The notes under the pieces were generated by a model, which saw only the letters and a list, made by a program, of their open reading frames with translations, had not been told where the DNA came from and ran no database searches. Of a DNA stretch of 64,000 nucleotides, positions 44,217 to 54,272 are shown piece by piece. This DNA is from Gammaproteobacteria bacterium. GTDB taxonomy: Bacteria > Pseudomonadota > Gammaproteobacteria > UBA4575. The DNA lies in assembly GCA_033344735.1 (NCBI GenBank), contig JAWPMW010000001.1:1990171-2054170 (forward strand), given 5' to 3'. Within the stretch, counting starts at the first letter, position 1, and each line of letters begins with the position of its first letter. The translations under genes and the position numbers were made by a program.

Positions 44217-45089
44217 TCATAGTGATAATCGTGTAAAGGAAATACAGGCCCATTCTTGTTGCTGATAAACCTGATTGCATCTAAAGAATTGGGAGTAATG
44301 CTGGCAAATTAAATCAGTTTGAGTATGCAAAATACCAGATATAACTAAAATACCATCCGCTTTTAGGTGTTGAAAAAAAACTTCACGCAGTTCTATTAAT
44401 GGTGCAGCTAGGATGTTTGCAATTATAATGTCACAAGTAACACCAGCCAAACAATCTATAGTGCCGAGGGTAAATTCACCTTCATCGAGTTGATTACGTT
44501 TAATATTGTCTTGCGTGGCTTTGACAGCCTGTGGATCAATATCAACTGCATGCACATGTGATGCGCCTAAACGTGAAGCAGCTAAGGCAAGAATCCCACT
44601 GCCACAACCGAAATCAATCACAGCCATATCTGCTAACTCCACATTACTTAACCAACTTAAACATAAACTTGTTGTCGCATGACGCCCGGTGCCAAAGGCA
44701 AGTCCGGGGTCTAATTGTAAGCTAATACCATCAGGCGCAGGATTATCTTCCCAAGATGGATAAATCCATAATGGTCCAAATTGCATGGCACTAAATTGCT
44801 GCTGAAACTTAGCTTGCCAATCATGGTCTTCAATTTGGGCGAAAAATATTTGCTGGCGTACTGAGGGATCGTTTTCTAGCGCCTTAGTTGCAAGTTGTAT
44901 CGCTTGCTCAGAAGTAAAGTGCGCTTGTAAGAAAAGGTGAGACCAAAGAGGATGGTCGCCAACACTAGGCTCTAGAATAGGTTCATCTGCAGCATCTTCA
45001 TAAGAAACGCTAACAGCACCACAGGCAAATAGTAACGTTTCAATTTGCTCAGAGGCATGAGCATTAATTTGTACGCGTAATTGAAGCAT
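44217..45089 (-). CDS. prmA: Ribosomal protein L11 methyltransferase
   Basis: PrmA trimethylates ribosomal protein L11. The 290-residue protein has the N-terminal substrate-recognition domain, then 'LDPGLAFGTGRHATTSLCL' and SAM motif I 'VIDFGCGSGILALAASRLGA', followed by 'IIANILAAPLIEL' (NxLA-type motif). These are the standard PrmA features. It starts 12 bp after accC and precedes the DUF3426 gene. Confidence 0.97.
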   Translation of the reverse strand: MLQLRVQINAHASEQIETLLFACGAVSVSYEDAADEPILEPSVGDHPLWSHLFLQAHFTSEQAIQLATKALENDPSVRQQIFFAQIEDHDWQAKFQQQFSAMQFGPLWIYPSWEDNPAPDGISLQLDPGLAFGTGRHATTSLCLSWLSNVELADMAVIDFGCGSGILALAASRLGASHVHAVDIDPQAVKATQDNIKRNQLDEGEFTLGTIDCLAGVTCDIIIANILAAPLIELREVFFQHLKADGILVISGILHTQTDLICQHYSQFFRCNQVYQQQEWACISFTRLSL

Positions 45090-45101
45090 GCGTAATTGGA
45101 T

Positions 45102-46448
45102 CTAATTTCGGCTTTCGAGTAGTCGTTCCAAATAGTGTATGTCGACTTGCCCCTTGCCAAACTCAGGATCAGCCATGAGTCTAAGTTGTAGTGGAATATT
45201 AGTTTTTATTCCATCAATAATCATTTCTTGTAAAGCGCCCTGCATACGCTTAATGGCGGTAGCACGATCTTCACCATGGGTAATTAATTTCCCGATCATA
45301 GAATCGTAATTAGGTGGTACTGAGTAGCCGCTATAAATATGTGAATCAACGCGAACACCAAAACCTCCCGCGCTATGGTAGCGGGTGATTTCCCCAGGGC
45401 TAGGGATGAAAGTATCTGAGTCTTCTGCATTTAAGCGACATTCCATTGCGTGACCAGTAATCTTCACATCGTCTTGAGTTATTGCTAACGCTTCTCCAGA
45501 AGCGATTAGCAGCTGCTGTTTAACAATATCAATACCAGTAATGTATTCAGTTACTGGATGCTCAACTTGAACTCGCGTATTCATTTCAATGAAATAGAAT
45601 TCGCCGTTTTCATATAAAAATTCAAATGTACCGGCACCTCGATAGCCAATTAACTTACATGCGTCAGTGCAACGTGTTCCAATAAAATTGCGTTCTTCAT
45701 CAGTTAAGCCAGGTGCAGGGGCTTCTTCAATGACTTTTTGATGTCGGCGTTGCATTGAGCAGTCACGTTCGGCCAAATAAATAGCATTACCATGCGTGTC
45801 TGAAAGAACCTGTATTTCTATGTGGCGTGGCGTTTCTAAAAACTTTTCCATATACAAAGTGCCATTGTTAAATGCGGCCGTTGCTTCAGCTCTAGTTAAT
45901 GAAACTGAATCTGCTAACTCGTCATCACCACGCACAACCCGCATGCCACGACCACCGCCTCCACCAGCAGCTTTGACAATAACGGGATAACCAATTTCAT
46001 TTGCTAATCTAGAATTGCTAGTGAAATCATCTGTTAGAGGCTCTAGAGAGCCAGGCACACACGGCACACCAGCTTCTTGCATTGCATTCTTGGCAGAAAT
46101 TTTATCACCCATGCGGCGAATGGTTTCAGCAGTTGGACCTATAAACACAAAACCACTGGATTCCACACGCTCTGCAAAATCATCATTTTCTGACAAAAAG
46201 CCGTAGCCTGGGTGAATGGCAGAAGCGTCAGTTAGTTCTGCCGCGCTAATAATGGCCGGAATATTTAAGTAACTTTCTGTTGAGGGTGCAGGGCCTATGC
46301 AGACAGATTCATCAGCAAGTTTTACGTGTTTTAAATCACGGTCCACAGTGGAATGCACGGCAACTGTTTTGATGCCAAGCTCACGGCATGCGCGCAATAT
46401 GCGTAGAGCAATTTCGCCACGGTTAGCTATAACAACTTTTTCTAACAT
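45102..46448 (-). CDS. accC: Acetyl-CoA carboxylase, biotin carboxylase subunit
   Basis: AccC carboxylates the biotin on AccB with bicarbonate and ATP, the first half-reaction of fatty acid synthesis. The 448-residue ATP-grasp protein shows '[17 protein letters not shown]', '[20 protein letters not shown]' as the glycine-rich loop, '[20 protein letters not shown]' and '[18 protein letters not shown]' with the catalytic residues. Length equals the family norm. It is 94 bp after accB. Confidence 0.98.
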   Translation of the reverse strand: MLEKVVIANRGEIALRILRACRELGIKTVAVHSTVDRDLKHVKLADESVCIGPAPSTESYLNIPAIISAAELTDASAIHPGYGFLSENDDFAERVESSGFVFIGPTAETIRRMGDKISAKNAMQEAGVPCVPGSLEPLTDDFTSNSRLANEIGYPVIVKAAGGGGGRGMRVVRGDDELADSVSLTRAEATAAFNNGTLYMEKFLETPRHIEIQVLSDTHGNAIYLAERDCSMQRRHQKVIEEAPAPGLTDEERNFIGTRCTDACKLIGYRGAGTFEFLYENGEFYFIEMNTRVQVEHPVTEYITGIDIVKQQLLIASGEALAITQDDVKITGHAMECRLNAEDSDTFIPSPGEITRYHSAGGFGVRVDSHIYSGYSVPPNYDSMIGKLITHGEDRATAIKRMQGALQEMIIDGIKTNIPLQLRLMADPEFGKGQVDIHYLERLLESRN

Positions 46449-46542
46449 GATTCAATAATTCTTAATTAGGTGATGTTTTGCTTTTAACAAAACAACTAGT
46501 TATTCAATGAAAAACGGGTTGCGGACAAGAAAGGCAACTGAT

Positions 46543-46989
46543 TTATTCAATCACAAAAAGTGGTTGCCCAAATTCAACTGGCTGACCGTTTTCGGCTAAT
46601 ACGGCTTTTACAGTACCAGACTTGTCACTCTCAATTTGGTTAAGCATTTTCATCGCTTCAATAATACAAAGCACGTCGCCTTCTTTAACTTGTTTGCCAA
46701 CTTCGGTAAAAGGAGTCGCACCTGGTGAGGACGCTTCGTAAAAGGTGCCCACCATAGGCGATGTGACTTGATGACCGCTAACAATAGCAGGCTCTGCACT
46801 AGTGCTTTCTGCTGGAGCAGCTGGCATAGGTGCAGGAGCAGGCGTGGCTGCATATTGCATTGGCATAACTGGTCCGTTAGGGTTGTCACGACTGATGCGT
46901 ACTGACTCTTCGCCTTCTTTGATTTCTATTTCTGCAATGCCAGATTCTTCTAGCAACTCAATTAGTTTTTTTACTTTTCGTATATCCAT
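46543..46989 (-). CDS. accB: Acetyl-CoA carboxylase biotin carboxyl carrier protein
   Basis: AccB carries the biotin between carboxylase and transcarboxylase. The 148 residues comprise an N-terminal helical part, a Pro/Ala-rich linker (about 45-70, '[12 protein letters not shown]') and the biotinyl domain with the target lysine K114 in E-A-M-K-M. The 'thumb' region '[16 protein letters not shown]' is present. It starts 13 bp after aroQ and precedes accC. Confidence 0.97.
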   Translation of the reverse strand: MDIRKVKKLIELLEESGIAEIEIKEGEESVRISRDNPNGPVMPMQYAATPAPAPMPAAPAESTSAEPAIVSGHQVTSPMVGTFYEASSPGATPFTEVGKQVKEGDVLCIIEAMKMLNQIESDKSGTVKAVLAENGQPVEFGQPLFVIE

Positions 46990-47002
46990 GCGCTTAATTC
47001 TT

Positions 47003-47443
47003 TTATTTGGTTAACTGGTTGTGTGCGGCACTGATGGCAAGCTGGTACCCGTAAATACCCATGCCAGAAATAATTCCAAGGGCAACATCAGATAAATAAG
47101 AAATTTGTCGAAACTCTTCACGAGCAAATACATTTGAAATATGTATCTCTATGAATGGAATTCCGACTCCCAAAAATGCGTCTCGTAGGGCAATGCTGGT
47201 ATGAGTAAACGCACCTGGATTGATAACAATGAATTCAATATTTTCTAGTTTGGCGGCATGTAGCTTATTAATAATCTCGTGCTCCGCATTTGATTGCATA
47301 TGCACTAATTCATGACCTAGCGATTTTGCATGTAGAGATGCATCATCCACTACTTGTTCTAAGGTGTCATAACCATAGACTTCGGGTTCTCTAGAACCGA
47401 GAAGGTTTAAATTAGGACCATTAAGAAGAAGGATTTTGCTCAT
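47003..47443 (-). CDS. aroQ: 3-dehydroquinate dehydratase, type II
   Basis: AroQ dehydrates 3-dehydroquinate in the shikimate pathway. The 146-residue protein starts '[21 protein letters not shown]', with the lid arginine and catalytic tyrosine, and has '[15 protein letters not shown]' and '[14 protein letters not shown]' with the active-site histidine. It leads the aroQ-accB-accC series. The upstream gap of about 200 bp to dsbD would hold the promoter. Confidence 0.97.
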   Translation of the reverse strand: MSKILLLNGPNLNLLGSREPEVYGYDTLEQVVDDASLHAKSLGHELVHMQSNAEHEIINKLHAAKLENIEFIVINPGAFTHTSIALRDAFLGVGIPFIEIHISNVFAREEFRQISYLSDVALGIISGMGIYGYQLAISAAHNQLTK

Positions 47444-47642
47444 CAGCAGAGTGAATTCGTTGTTGAGTTATATATTTGATCTTGAAGTATTGTGCCGCAA
47501 AAAGTGCGGACTGTCTAATGGTGGCAAGATAGACGAATTTAGCAGCAAAATTCAAGAGGTTTGCAGCAAGATTAGGTTTTGAGTGGCAGGGGTGTTGGCT
47601 ATGAGCAGGGAAACAGCGTGTACCTAGCTATAAATAGATCGC

Positions 47643-49526
47643 TTAAAAGATAGTGTTCAAATGCTTGGCTAGCTGTTCCGCGGTGACGCTACCTGTTAAT
47701 CGACTGCTTCTTAAGTCATTTCCTTGAGCATCCCAAAAATACAAGACAGGTGGTGCTGACATATCTAAATAGCGTGCCAGTTTTTTATCAGCTTCATCCT
47801 GAACAGTAATGTCAGCTTGCAAAAAAACGACATTTTCTAAGGCGGCGACTACAGCTGGGTCGGGAAATACTCTCTTTTCCATAACCTTGCAGTAGGCGCA
47901 CCAGTCGGCATAAAAATCTAGCATTACAGGCTTCCCTGCTGCCTTAGCCGAAGCTAATTCTTGATTTAAATCTTCTATTGTTTTGATACGTTTATGTGCA
48001 ATGTGTTGCTGGTTTGCAGCTTGTTGCCCTATTGAGATAATGCCTGTAAGTGGCTTCAAGGTGTCTTTGCCACCACCGGCAAGGCCTATTAAGAACATAG
48101 CTCCATAGATTAATAAGATTAATCCGAGGCCTTTCCATAATTTGCTCCAACCGTTGCAATCGTCAGATAGTGACTTTAAAGCACCTAAGTAAACGGCAAC
48201 TATGATTAATAGAGCTCCCCACATCAGCATAATGATTGAAGGAGATATGTAGGTTGGGCTAAGTCGTTCTAAGAAGCTAATGGCCAATGCAATCATAATT
48301 ACGCCACCGGTGGCTTTAACTTTATCCATCCAAGTGCCCGCTTTGGGTAACAATGCTCCACCGCCTGAACCCATGATGAGTAGGGGCAAACCCATGCCGG
48401 TACCAAATACCCATAAGTATAAGAATCCAGCCAAAGGATTTTGTGATTGCGCAGCAAACGCGAGTACCGCCAATAGTACAGGACCACCACAAGGGCCGAC
48501 AATTAATGCAGATAGCACGCCCATTAAACCAACACCGAATAATGAGCCGCCTTTTTGCTGATTACTTTTTTCGTTTAACTTGCTTTGCAGTGCACTAGGT
48601 ACTTGGATTTCATAAAAGCCAAACATAGATAATGCTAAGCCAATAAATAAAAGTGCTGATGGAATTAATATCCAAGGTGTTTGTAAACTGCCTTGAATAC
48701 CTAACGCTTCACCAACCAGAGCCATAATTGCGCCAAGAATACCAAAGGTAATGGCAATGCCTTGAGTGTAGCTAAGAGATAAGCTAAATGCTCGGAAGGT
48801 AGTTATTTTTTCGCCTTGCCCCATGATCAATGAACTTAAGATTGGAATCATTGGGTACATGCAAGCGGTGAATGCCACCAAAATACCGAAACCTAAACTA
48901 AGTAAAATTGCTATCAAAGGGTTAGCATCTTTAAGATCAGCCAAGATGCTATCTTCTTCATTTGCAGGTGCTGTGTTTTGGTTGATGCTAGAATTTACCG
49001 CACTAACAGGTTTGGCGATACTTGTGTTGGAGCCATTAGAATTTCCAGGTAGTGAGACGGTAACAGTCTTTTTAACAGGCGGGTAACATAAGCCAGCATG
49101 AGCGCAGCCCTGGTATCCAACAATTAGCTCAACAGAATTAGTGCTAGCTGATATGGGCACAGCAACATCTAAACTGTTCTCGTATATTGCAACGTCACCA
49201 AAAAATTCGTCGTGGTAGTTTTTTCCAGTAGGTAAGTCTAATTCGCCAATTGCGAGTTTGGCATCATCACTGCTGACACTAATGCGCTTTCTATATAGGT
49301 AATAGCCTTCAGCAATATTCCAGAATAATTTTATTTCATTGGTTGAATTACTCGTTGCGGTCAGCTGGAATGCTTCATCGACGGTGAGGAATTCTTCATC
49401 TTCGCTACTACCGCCAAACGGGCTGCCCGCGGCAAATGACAGGCTTGTTGTGCAAACCAGTAACAATGCTACTAGAAAGCTTATCCAAATAGATTGGTGA
49501 ATTAACTGGTTTGCTTGGTGACCCAT
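47643..49526 (-). CDS. dsbD: Thiol:disulfide interchange protein DsbD
   Basis: DsbD carries electrons from cytosolic thioredoxin to periplasmic thiol proteins. The 627-residue protein has a signal peptide (to about residue 33), the nDsbD domain with its cysteine pair in 'GCAHAGLCYPP', eight membrane helices with the cysteines in 'AFTACMYPM' and 'VGPCGGPV', and a C-terminal thioredoxin domain with W-C-A-Y-C-K. The predicted start lies 25 bases inside the end of cutA, so the two are coupled; cutA-dsbD is a common pair. Confidence 0.96.
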   Translation of the reverse strand: MGHQANQLIHQSIWISFLVALLLVCTTSLSFAAGSPFGGSSEDEEFLTVDEAFQLTATSNSTNEIKLFWNIAEGYYLYRKRISVSSDDAKLAIGELDLPTGKNYHDEFFGDVAIYENSLDVAVPISASTNSVELIVGYQGCAHAGLCYPPVKKTVTVSLPGNSNGSNTSIAKPVSAVNSSINQNTAPANEEDSILADLKDANPLIAILLSLGFGILVAFTACMYPMIPILSSLIMGQGEKITTFRAFSLSLSYTQGIAITFGILGAIMALVGEALGIQGSLQTPWILIPSALLFIGLALSMFGFYEIQVPSALQSKLNEKSNQQKGGSLFGVGLMGVLSALIVGPCGGPVLLAVLAFAAQSQNPLAGFLYLWVFGTGMGLPLLIMGSGGGALLPKAGTWMDKVKATGGVIMIALAISFLERLSPTYISPSIIMLMWGALLIIVAVYLGALKSLSDDCNGWSKLWKGLGLILLIYGAMFLIGLAGGGKDTLKPLTGIISIGQQAANQQHIAHKRIKTIEDLNQELASAKAAGKPVMLDFYADWCAYCKVMEKRVFPDPAVVAALENVVFLQADITVQDEADKKLARYLDMSAPPVLYFWDAQGNDLRSSRLTGSVTAEQLAKHLNTIF

Positions 49527-49834
49527 GATAAATACTCTTGTGTGCTTTCTTTGATAGGTAAAGCGATTAATTCCGGGGTTTCGTAAGGATGCTGTTGAAG
49601 GATAAACTCACTTAACTGTATATACCGGGTTTTTATTGTTTTCATTACTAATAGACACTCTTGGTCTTCACACAGTTCATCTTTCCAGCGATAAATTGAT
49701 GTCACACCAGATACTATGTTGCAACAAGCAGCTAGTTGTTCTTCGACTACCTGACGGGCGAGCAATTTTGCCTTATCGATGTCAGTGATTGTGGTCATAA
49801 CTAACAGCATTTCTTGATTATTTATTGTAGGCAT
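49502..49834 (-). CDS. cutA: Divalent-cation tolerance protein CutA
   Basis: A trimeric protein of about 110 residues. The family core is seen in 'MTTITDIDKAKLLARQVVEEQLAACCNI', 'SIYRWKDELCEDQECLLVMKT' and 'HPYETPELIALPI'. Its role in copper tolerance is debated. The frame is open from 49879, but the ATG at 49834 ('MPTINNQEMLLVMTT') fits the family start better. It overlaps dsbD by 25 bp. Confidence 0.93.
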   Translation of the reverse strand: MPTINNQEMLLVMTTITDIDKAKLLARQVVEEQLAACCNIVSGVTSIYRWKDELCEDQECLLVMKTIKTRYIQLSEFILQQHPYETPELIALPIKESTQEYLSWVTKQTS

Positions 49835-49925
49835 GTATTTTTTCAATAAATGTTTAAACTGGCATTGTAAAGTTGGCAAGACGTCACAATATAAAGGTAA
49901 TGGTTATAAAAACTAGCACATTTTA

Positions 49926-50396
49926 ATGCGAGGCTTTCCGGTCATTGCGGCATTTTTTATCGGTGTTCCACTGATTGAAATCTACCTATTTATACAGTTA
50001 GGCGGCATTATTGGCGCGCTACCAACGGTAATATTGGTAATCGTGACCGCATTGCTTGGAGTTTCTTTGCTACGTGCACAGGGTTTCAGCACCATGGCTA
50101 AATTCCAGCAAGAAGTGTCCACTGGTCAACTGCCTGCTACAACTATGTTAGAGGGAGTAGCATTAATTTTTGGTGGAGCATTGCTTCTAACCCCAGGATT
50201 TTTGACTGATGCTATTGGCTTTCTATGCCTTATCCCATTCACTCGTAGGACTATTATTTCTTGGTTAATCAAGAACATGACAGTCACTTCTAGTGCTGCT
50301 TTTTATGAAAGTCGCCAGTCATCAAAGCCACGTGACACTGATGTTATCGAAGGCGAAATTAGTAAAAGCGATGAAAATTCTTGGAAGCAGAAATAA
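49926..50396 (+). CDS. fxsA: FxsA family membrane protein
   Basis: A 156-residue inner-membrane protein starting 'FPVIAAFFIGVPLIEIYLFIQLG', with 'LLGVSLLRAQGFSTMAKFQQE' and 'ALIFGGALLLTPGFLTDAIGF', the FxsA signatures. In E. coli, FxsA overexpression relieves exclusion of phage T7 by the F plasmid; its normal role is unknown. It is located just before groESL, a frequent arrangement. The promoter and CIRCE of groESL lie right after its stop codon. Confidence 0.94.
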   Translation: MRGFPVIAAFFIGVPLIEIYLFIQLGGIIGALPTVILVIVTALLGVSLLRAQGFSTMAKFQQEVSTGQLPATTMLEGVALIFGGALLLTPGFLTDAIGFLCLIPFTRRTIISWLIKNMTVTSSAAFYESRQSSKPRDTDVIEGEISKSDENSWKQK

Positions 50397-50411
50397 CTAG
50401 TCATTTGTGAC

Positions 50412-50439
50412 TTGACAATGGCAAGCTGAACCGTATTAT
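50412..50439 (+). promoter_or_regulatory. Sigma-70 type promoter of groESL
   Basis: TTGACA (50412-50417) and TATTAT (50434-50439) are separated by 16 bases. The -10 box runs directly into the CIRCE operator, so a bound repressor would block the start of transcription. No clear sigma-32 consensus was seen in the same stretch. Confidence 0.75.
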
Positions 50440-50465
50440 TAGCACTCATTCAAATAGAGTGCTAA
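50439..50465 (+). promoter_or_regulatory. CIRCE operator upstream of groES
   Basis: TTAGCACTC (50439-50447), a 9-base spacer and GAGTGCTAA (50457-50465) form a perfect CIRCE, the HrcA operator. It overlaps the -10 box by one base and covers the predicted start point. HrcA repression with GroEL as corepressor is the established mechanism in other bacteria. Confidence 0.95.
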
Positions 50466-50530
50466 CAAAATAGTAACCCTATGAATTTAAAAAGAATTTT
50501 AAGTTAATTAATTGTCAGGAGAAAGTCGGC

Positions 50531-50821
50531 ATGAATTTACGTCCTTTACACGACCGTGTAGTAGTTAAACGAATGGAAGAAGAACGCACCAGTCCTGGTG
50601 GCATTGTCATTCCTGATTCTGCAACAGAAAAGCCTATTAAAGGTGAAATAGTTGCTGTGGGAAATGGCAAAGCGAACGATAGCGGCAAAGTGCAAGCACT
50701 TGACGTTAAAAAGGGCGATACCGTTTTGTTCGGAAAATATTCTGGAACTGAAGTTAAGGTAGACGGCGAAGACTTACTAGTGATGCGTGAAGACGACATT
50801 ATGGCTGTCATTGAAGGCTAG
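50531..50821 (+). CDS. groS: Co-chaperonin GroES
   Basis: GroES caps the GroEL cage. The 96 residues start '[20 protein letters not shown]', contain the mobile loop '[16 protein letters not shown]' (about 20-35) and end in '[12 protein letters not shown]'. Standard length. CAGGAG precedes the ATG. It is the first gene of the CIRCE-controlled groES-groEL operon; groEL follows after 57 bp. Confidence 0.99.
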   Translation: MNLRPLHDRVVVKRMEEERTSPGGIVIPDSATEKPIKGEIVAVGNGKANDSGKVQALDVKKGDTVLFGKYSGTEVKVDGEDLLVMREDDIMAVIEG

Positions 50822-50863
50822 TAACATGGCTAGTCAACACTACAAGAATTAAATAAATTTTAA

Positions 50864-52525
<1,662 letters not shown>

Positions 52526-52553
52526 ATCATCAAGCTTCCTAGCTTTAAATTAA

Positions 52554-52578
52554 AAGCCTCGCAACGCGGGGCTTTTTT
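52554..52578 (+). terminator. Rho-independent terminator after groEL
   Basis: AAGCCTCGC (52554-52562) pairs with GCGGGGCTT (52566-52574), nine pairs including one T-G, around loop AAC, followed by a T-run. It lies 28 bp after the groEL stop codon. Confidence 0.9.
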
Positions 52579-52644
52579 ATGTCTTAAATATTTTCCTCCT
52601 ATCCGTGTTTGTACATGTAACAAAAATGAACATAGAATTGACTA

Positions 52645-53181
52645 ATGAGAATAGACACAGCTACACATTGTATCGTCGGGGTTGAATTCATCGAGTCACC
52701 CAATTTTGATGAGCGACCAGCAAATACAGAGATAGACTTGCTGGTGATACACAATATTAGCTTGCCGCCAAATGAGTTCGGGGGCGGCTATGTGAAAGAC
52801 TTATTCCAAAATAGACTTGATTCAAGCATTCACTCTTATTTTGAAGAAATTAAAGGCATGGAAGTGTCGAGTCATTTACTTATTGAGCGTTCAGGGAAAT
52901 TAATTCAATTCGTGCCTTTTAATAAGCGTGCGTGGCATGCAGGTCAGTCTTGTTTTAATGGTAAAGAAAGGTGTAATGATTTTTCAATTGGTATTGAGTT
53001 AGAAGGTGCTGATGATATTGAGTACACGGATGCGCAGTACGATGTGTTGCGCGTGGTTATTTTAAGTTTGCAAATGACTTATCCAACATTGAATGAGAGT
53101 AAAATTGTTGGGCATTGTGAAATTGCCCCTGGACGAAAAACTGATCCTGGGCCGGCGTTTGACTGGGAACGGATTAACTAA
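52645..53181 (+). CDS. ampD: 1,6-anhydro-N-acetylmuramyl-L-alanine amidase AmpD
   Basis: Cytosolic zinc amidase that removes the peptide from 1,6-anhydroMurNAc-peptides in cell-wall recycling. The 178-residue amidase_2 protein has zinc ligands H36 ('VIHNIS'), H157 ('VGHCEIAPGRKTDPGP') and D167, with the glutamate in 'GIELEG'. No signal peptide is present, which fits AmpD rather than the periplasmic AmiD. It lies after groEL and converges on the DUF2322-like gene with 3 bp between stops. Confidence 0.95.
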   Translation: MRIDTATHCIVGVEFIESPNFDERPANTEIDLLVIHNISLPPNEFGGGYVKDLFQNRLDSSIHSYFEEIKGMEVSSHLLIERSGKLIQFVPFNKRAWHAGQSCFNGKERCNDFSIGIELEGADDIEYTDAQYDVLRVVILSLQMTYPTLNESKIVGHCEIAPGRKTDPGPAFDWERIN

Positions 53182-53184
53182 ACT

Positions 53185-53499
53185 TTATTCAGCTTCAACA
53201 GACCATTGTTCGTTATACTCGATAATATCAATTAACAAGCGAATGTTGGGATGCGCATAAGGTTGTTGTTTTTCTTCTTCGGTGTAATCGCCGTATAAAG
53301 CTAATCCTGATTGAGCTTCTGCAGTACCGATAACATTGTTACTGGCGATGTTGTAAAGAATTTTCACGGAAGCTTGTTTGCCGGGAATGTTGTCTAGTGT
53401 GATAATTTCATCGCCGTTTTGTTTTGTTAGTTTTAAGTGTTTAAAGTGATCTGTTGGCTGTAAGTCATTAAAGCCTTCACCGAAATTTTTATTGCTCAT
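53185..53499 (-). CDS. Small protein resembling DUF2322
   Basis: A 104-residue soluble protein. The stretches 'NIPGKQASVKILYNIA' and 'GLALYGDYTEEEKQQPYAHPNI' resemble the DUF2322 pattern (PGKQGS...GLxLYxEHTxxAxxxPGxHPNI), with no known activity. No signal peptide or membrane helix is seen. It starts 1 bp after the stop of bpt on the same strand, so the two are likely co-transcribed. The family assignment is from recall of the pattern. Confidence 0.65.
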   Translation of the reverse strand: MSNKNFGEGFNDLQPTDHFKHLKLTKQNGDEIITLDNIPGKQASVKILYNIASNNVIGTAEAQSGLALYGDYTEEEKQQPYAHPNIRLLIDIIEYNEQWSVEAE

Positions 53500-53500
53500 T

Positions 53501-54208
53501 TTATTTCTCGTTGATTGTTATCCATTGATCATTTGTAAACCCTTCGCATGGGCGGAAGTGAGTTTTATAATTCATTTTATCGCAATCATTTATCCAGTAA
53601 CCTAAATAAAGATAATCTAAGCCTCGTTTTTTTAATAATTCAATCTGCTTAAGTATCGAAAATGTACCAAGACTATGACTTGAATAGTTAGTATCAAAAA
53701 ATGTGTATACCGCCGACCAGCCCTGTTCTAGAGGGTCGCATATTGAAACACAGATGATTTCTTGAGTAGGCAATCGAAATTCAACAGCGAAAGTGTCGGA
53801 CCAGGGGCTAAATAAAAAATTTTCAAACGTATCTAATGCGTCATGCATACTAATTGTTTCAGGGTGTCGACTATTTATATAGTGTTCATAGAGCGATATA
53901 TATTGAGCGTAATCAGGGTTAATGACCACATCTGTAATAAGGTTAGAGTTCTTTTTGGAGACGCGTCTCTGGCTACGGCTTTCTATAAAGCGTTCAATAG
54001 GGATGCGCAAAGAGACACACTGACTACAACTTAAACAATTCGGCCGATGCACTCTATCACCAGCACGTCGAAAGCCCATTTCAATTAACTGGCTATAGAT
54101 GTCACTAGATAATGCTAAATTGGGCTCAGTTGTATAGTGGTGCGCAGTATTAGTAGGAATATATGGGCAACTATAAGGTACGCTTTGATATAATCTTAGC
54201 TTGAACAT
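53501..54208 (-). CDS. bpt: Aspartate/glutamate leucyltransferase Bpt
   Basis: Transfers leucine from Leu-tRNA to proteins with N-terminal Asp or Glu, making them ClpAP/ClpS substrates. The 235-residue protein is in the ATE/Bpt family: 'CPYIPTNTAHHYTTEP' near the start, 'MGFRRAGDRVHRPNCLSCSQCVSLRIP' with the cysteine cluster, and 'GLDYLYLGYWINDCDKMNYK' near the end. Bacterial length and cysteine pattern fit Bpt rather than eukaryotic ATE1. The clpA-aat neighbours often found with it are not here. Confidence 0.93.
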   Translation of the reverse strand: MFKLRLYQSVPYSCPYIPTNTAHHYTTEPNLALSSDIYSQLIEMGFRRAGDRVHRPNCLSCSQCVSLRIPIERFIESRSQRRVSKKNSNLITDVVINPDYAQYISLYEHYINSRHPETISMHDALDTFENFLFSPWSDTFAVEFRLPTQEIICVSICDPLEQGWSAVYTFFDTNYSSHSLGTFSILKQIELLKKRGLDYLYLGYWINDCDKMNYKTHFRPCEGFTNDQWITINEK

Positions 54209-54272
54209 GCATCTAGTGTATCAAAGCAATAATAAAATAATCATTCTGTCATAGATAAAATTCAAATCTATT

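Noticed and set aside
47495-47509. CCGCA-N5-TGCGG hairpin between aroQ and dsbD as a terminator or uptake sequence
   Set aside because: The stem is only five pairs, has no T-run, and the AAGTGCGG-like core is not repeated elsewhere that I could see.
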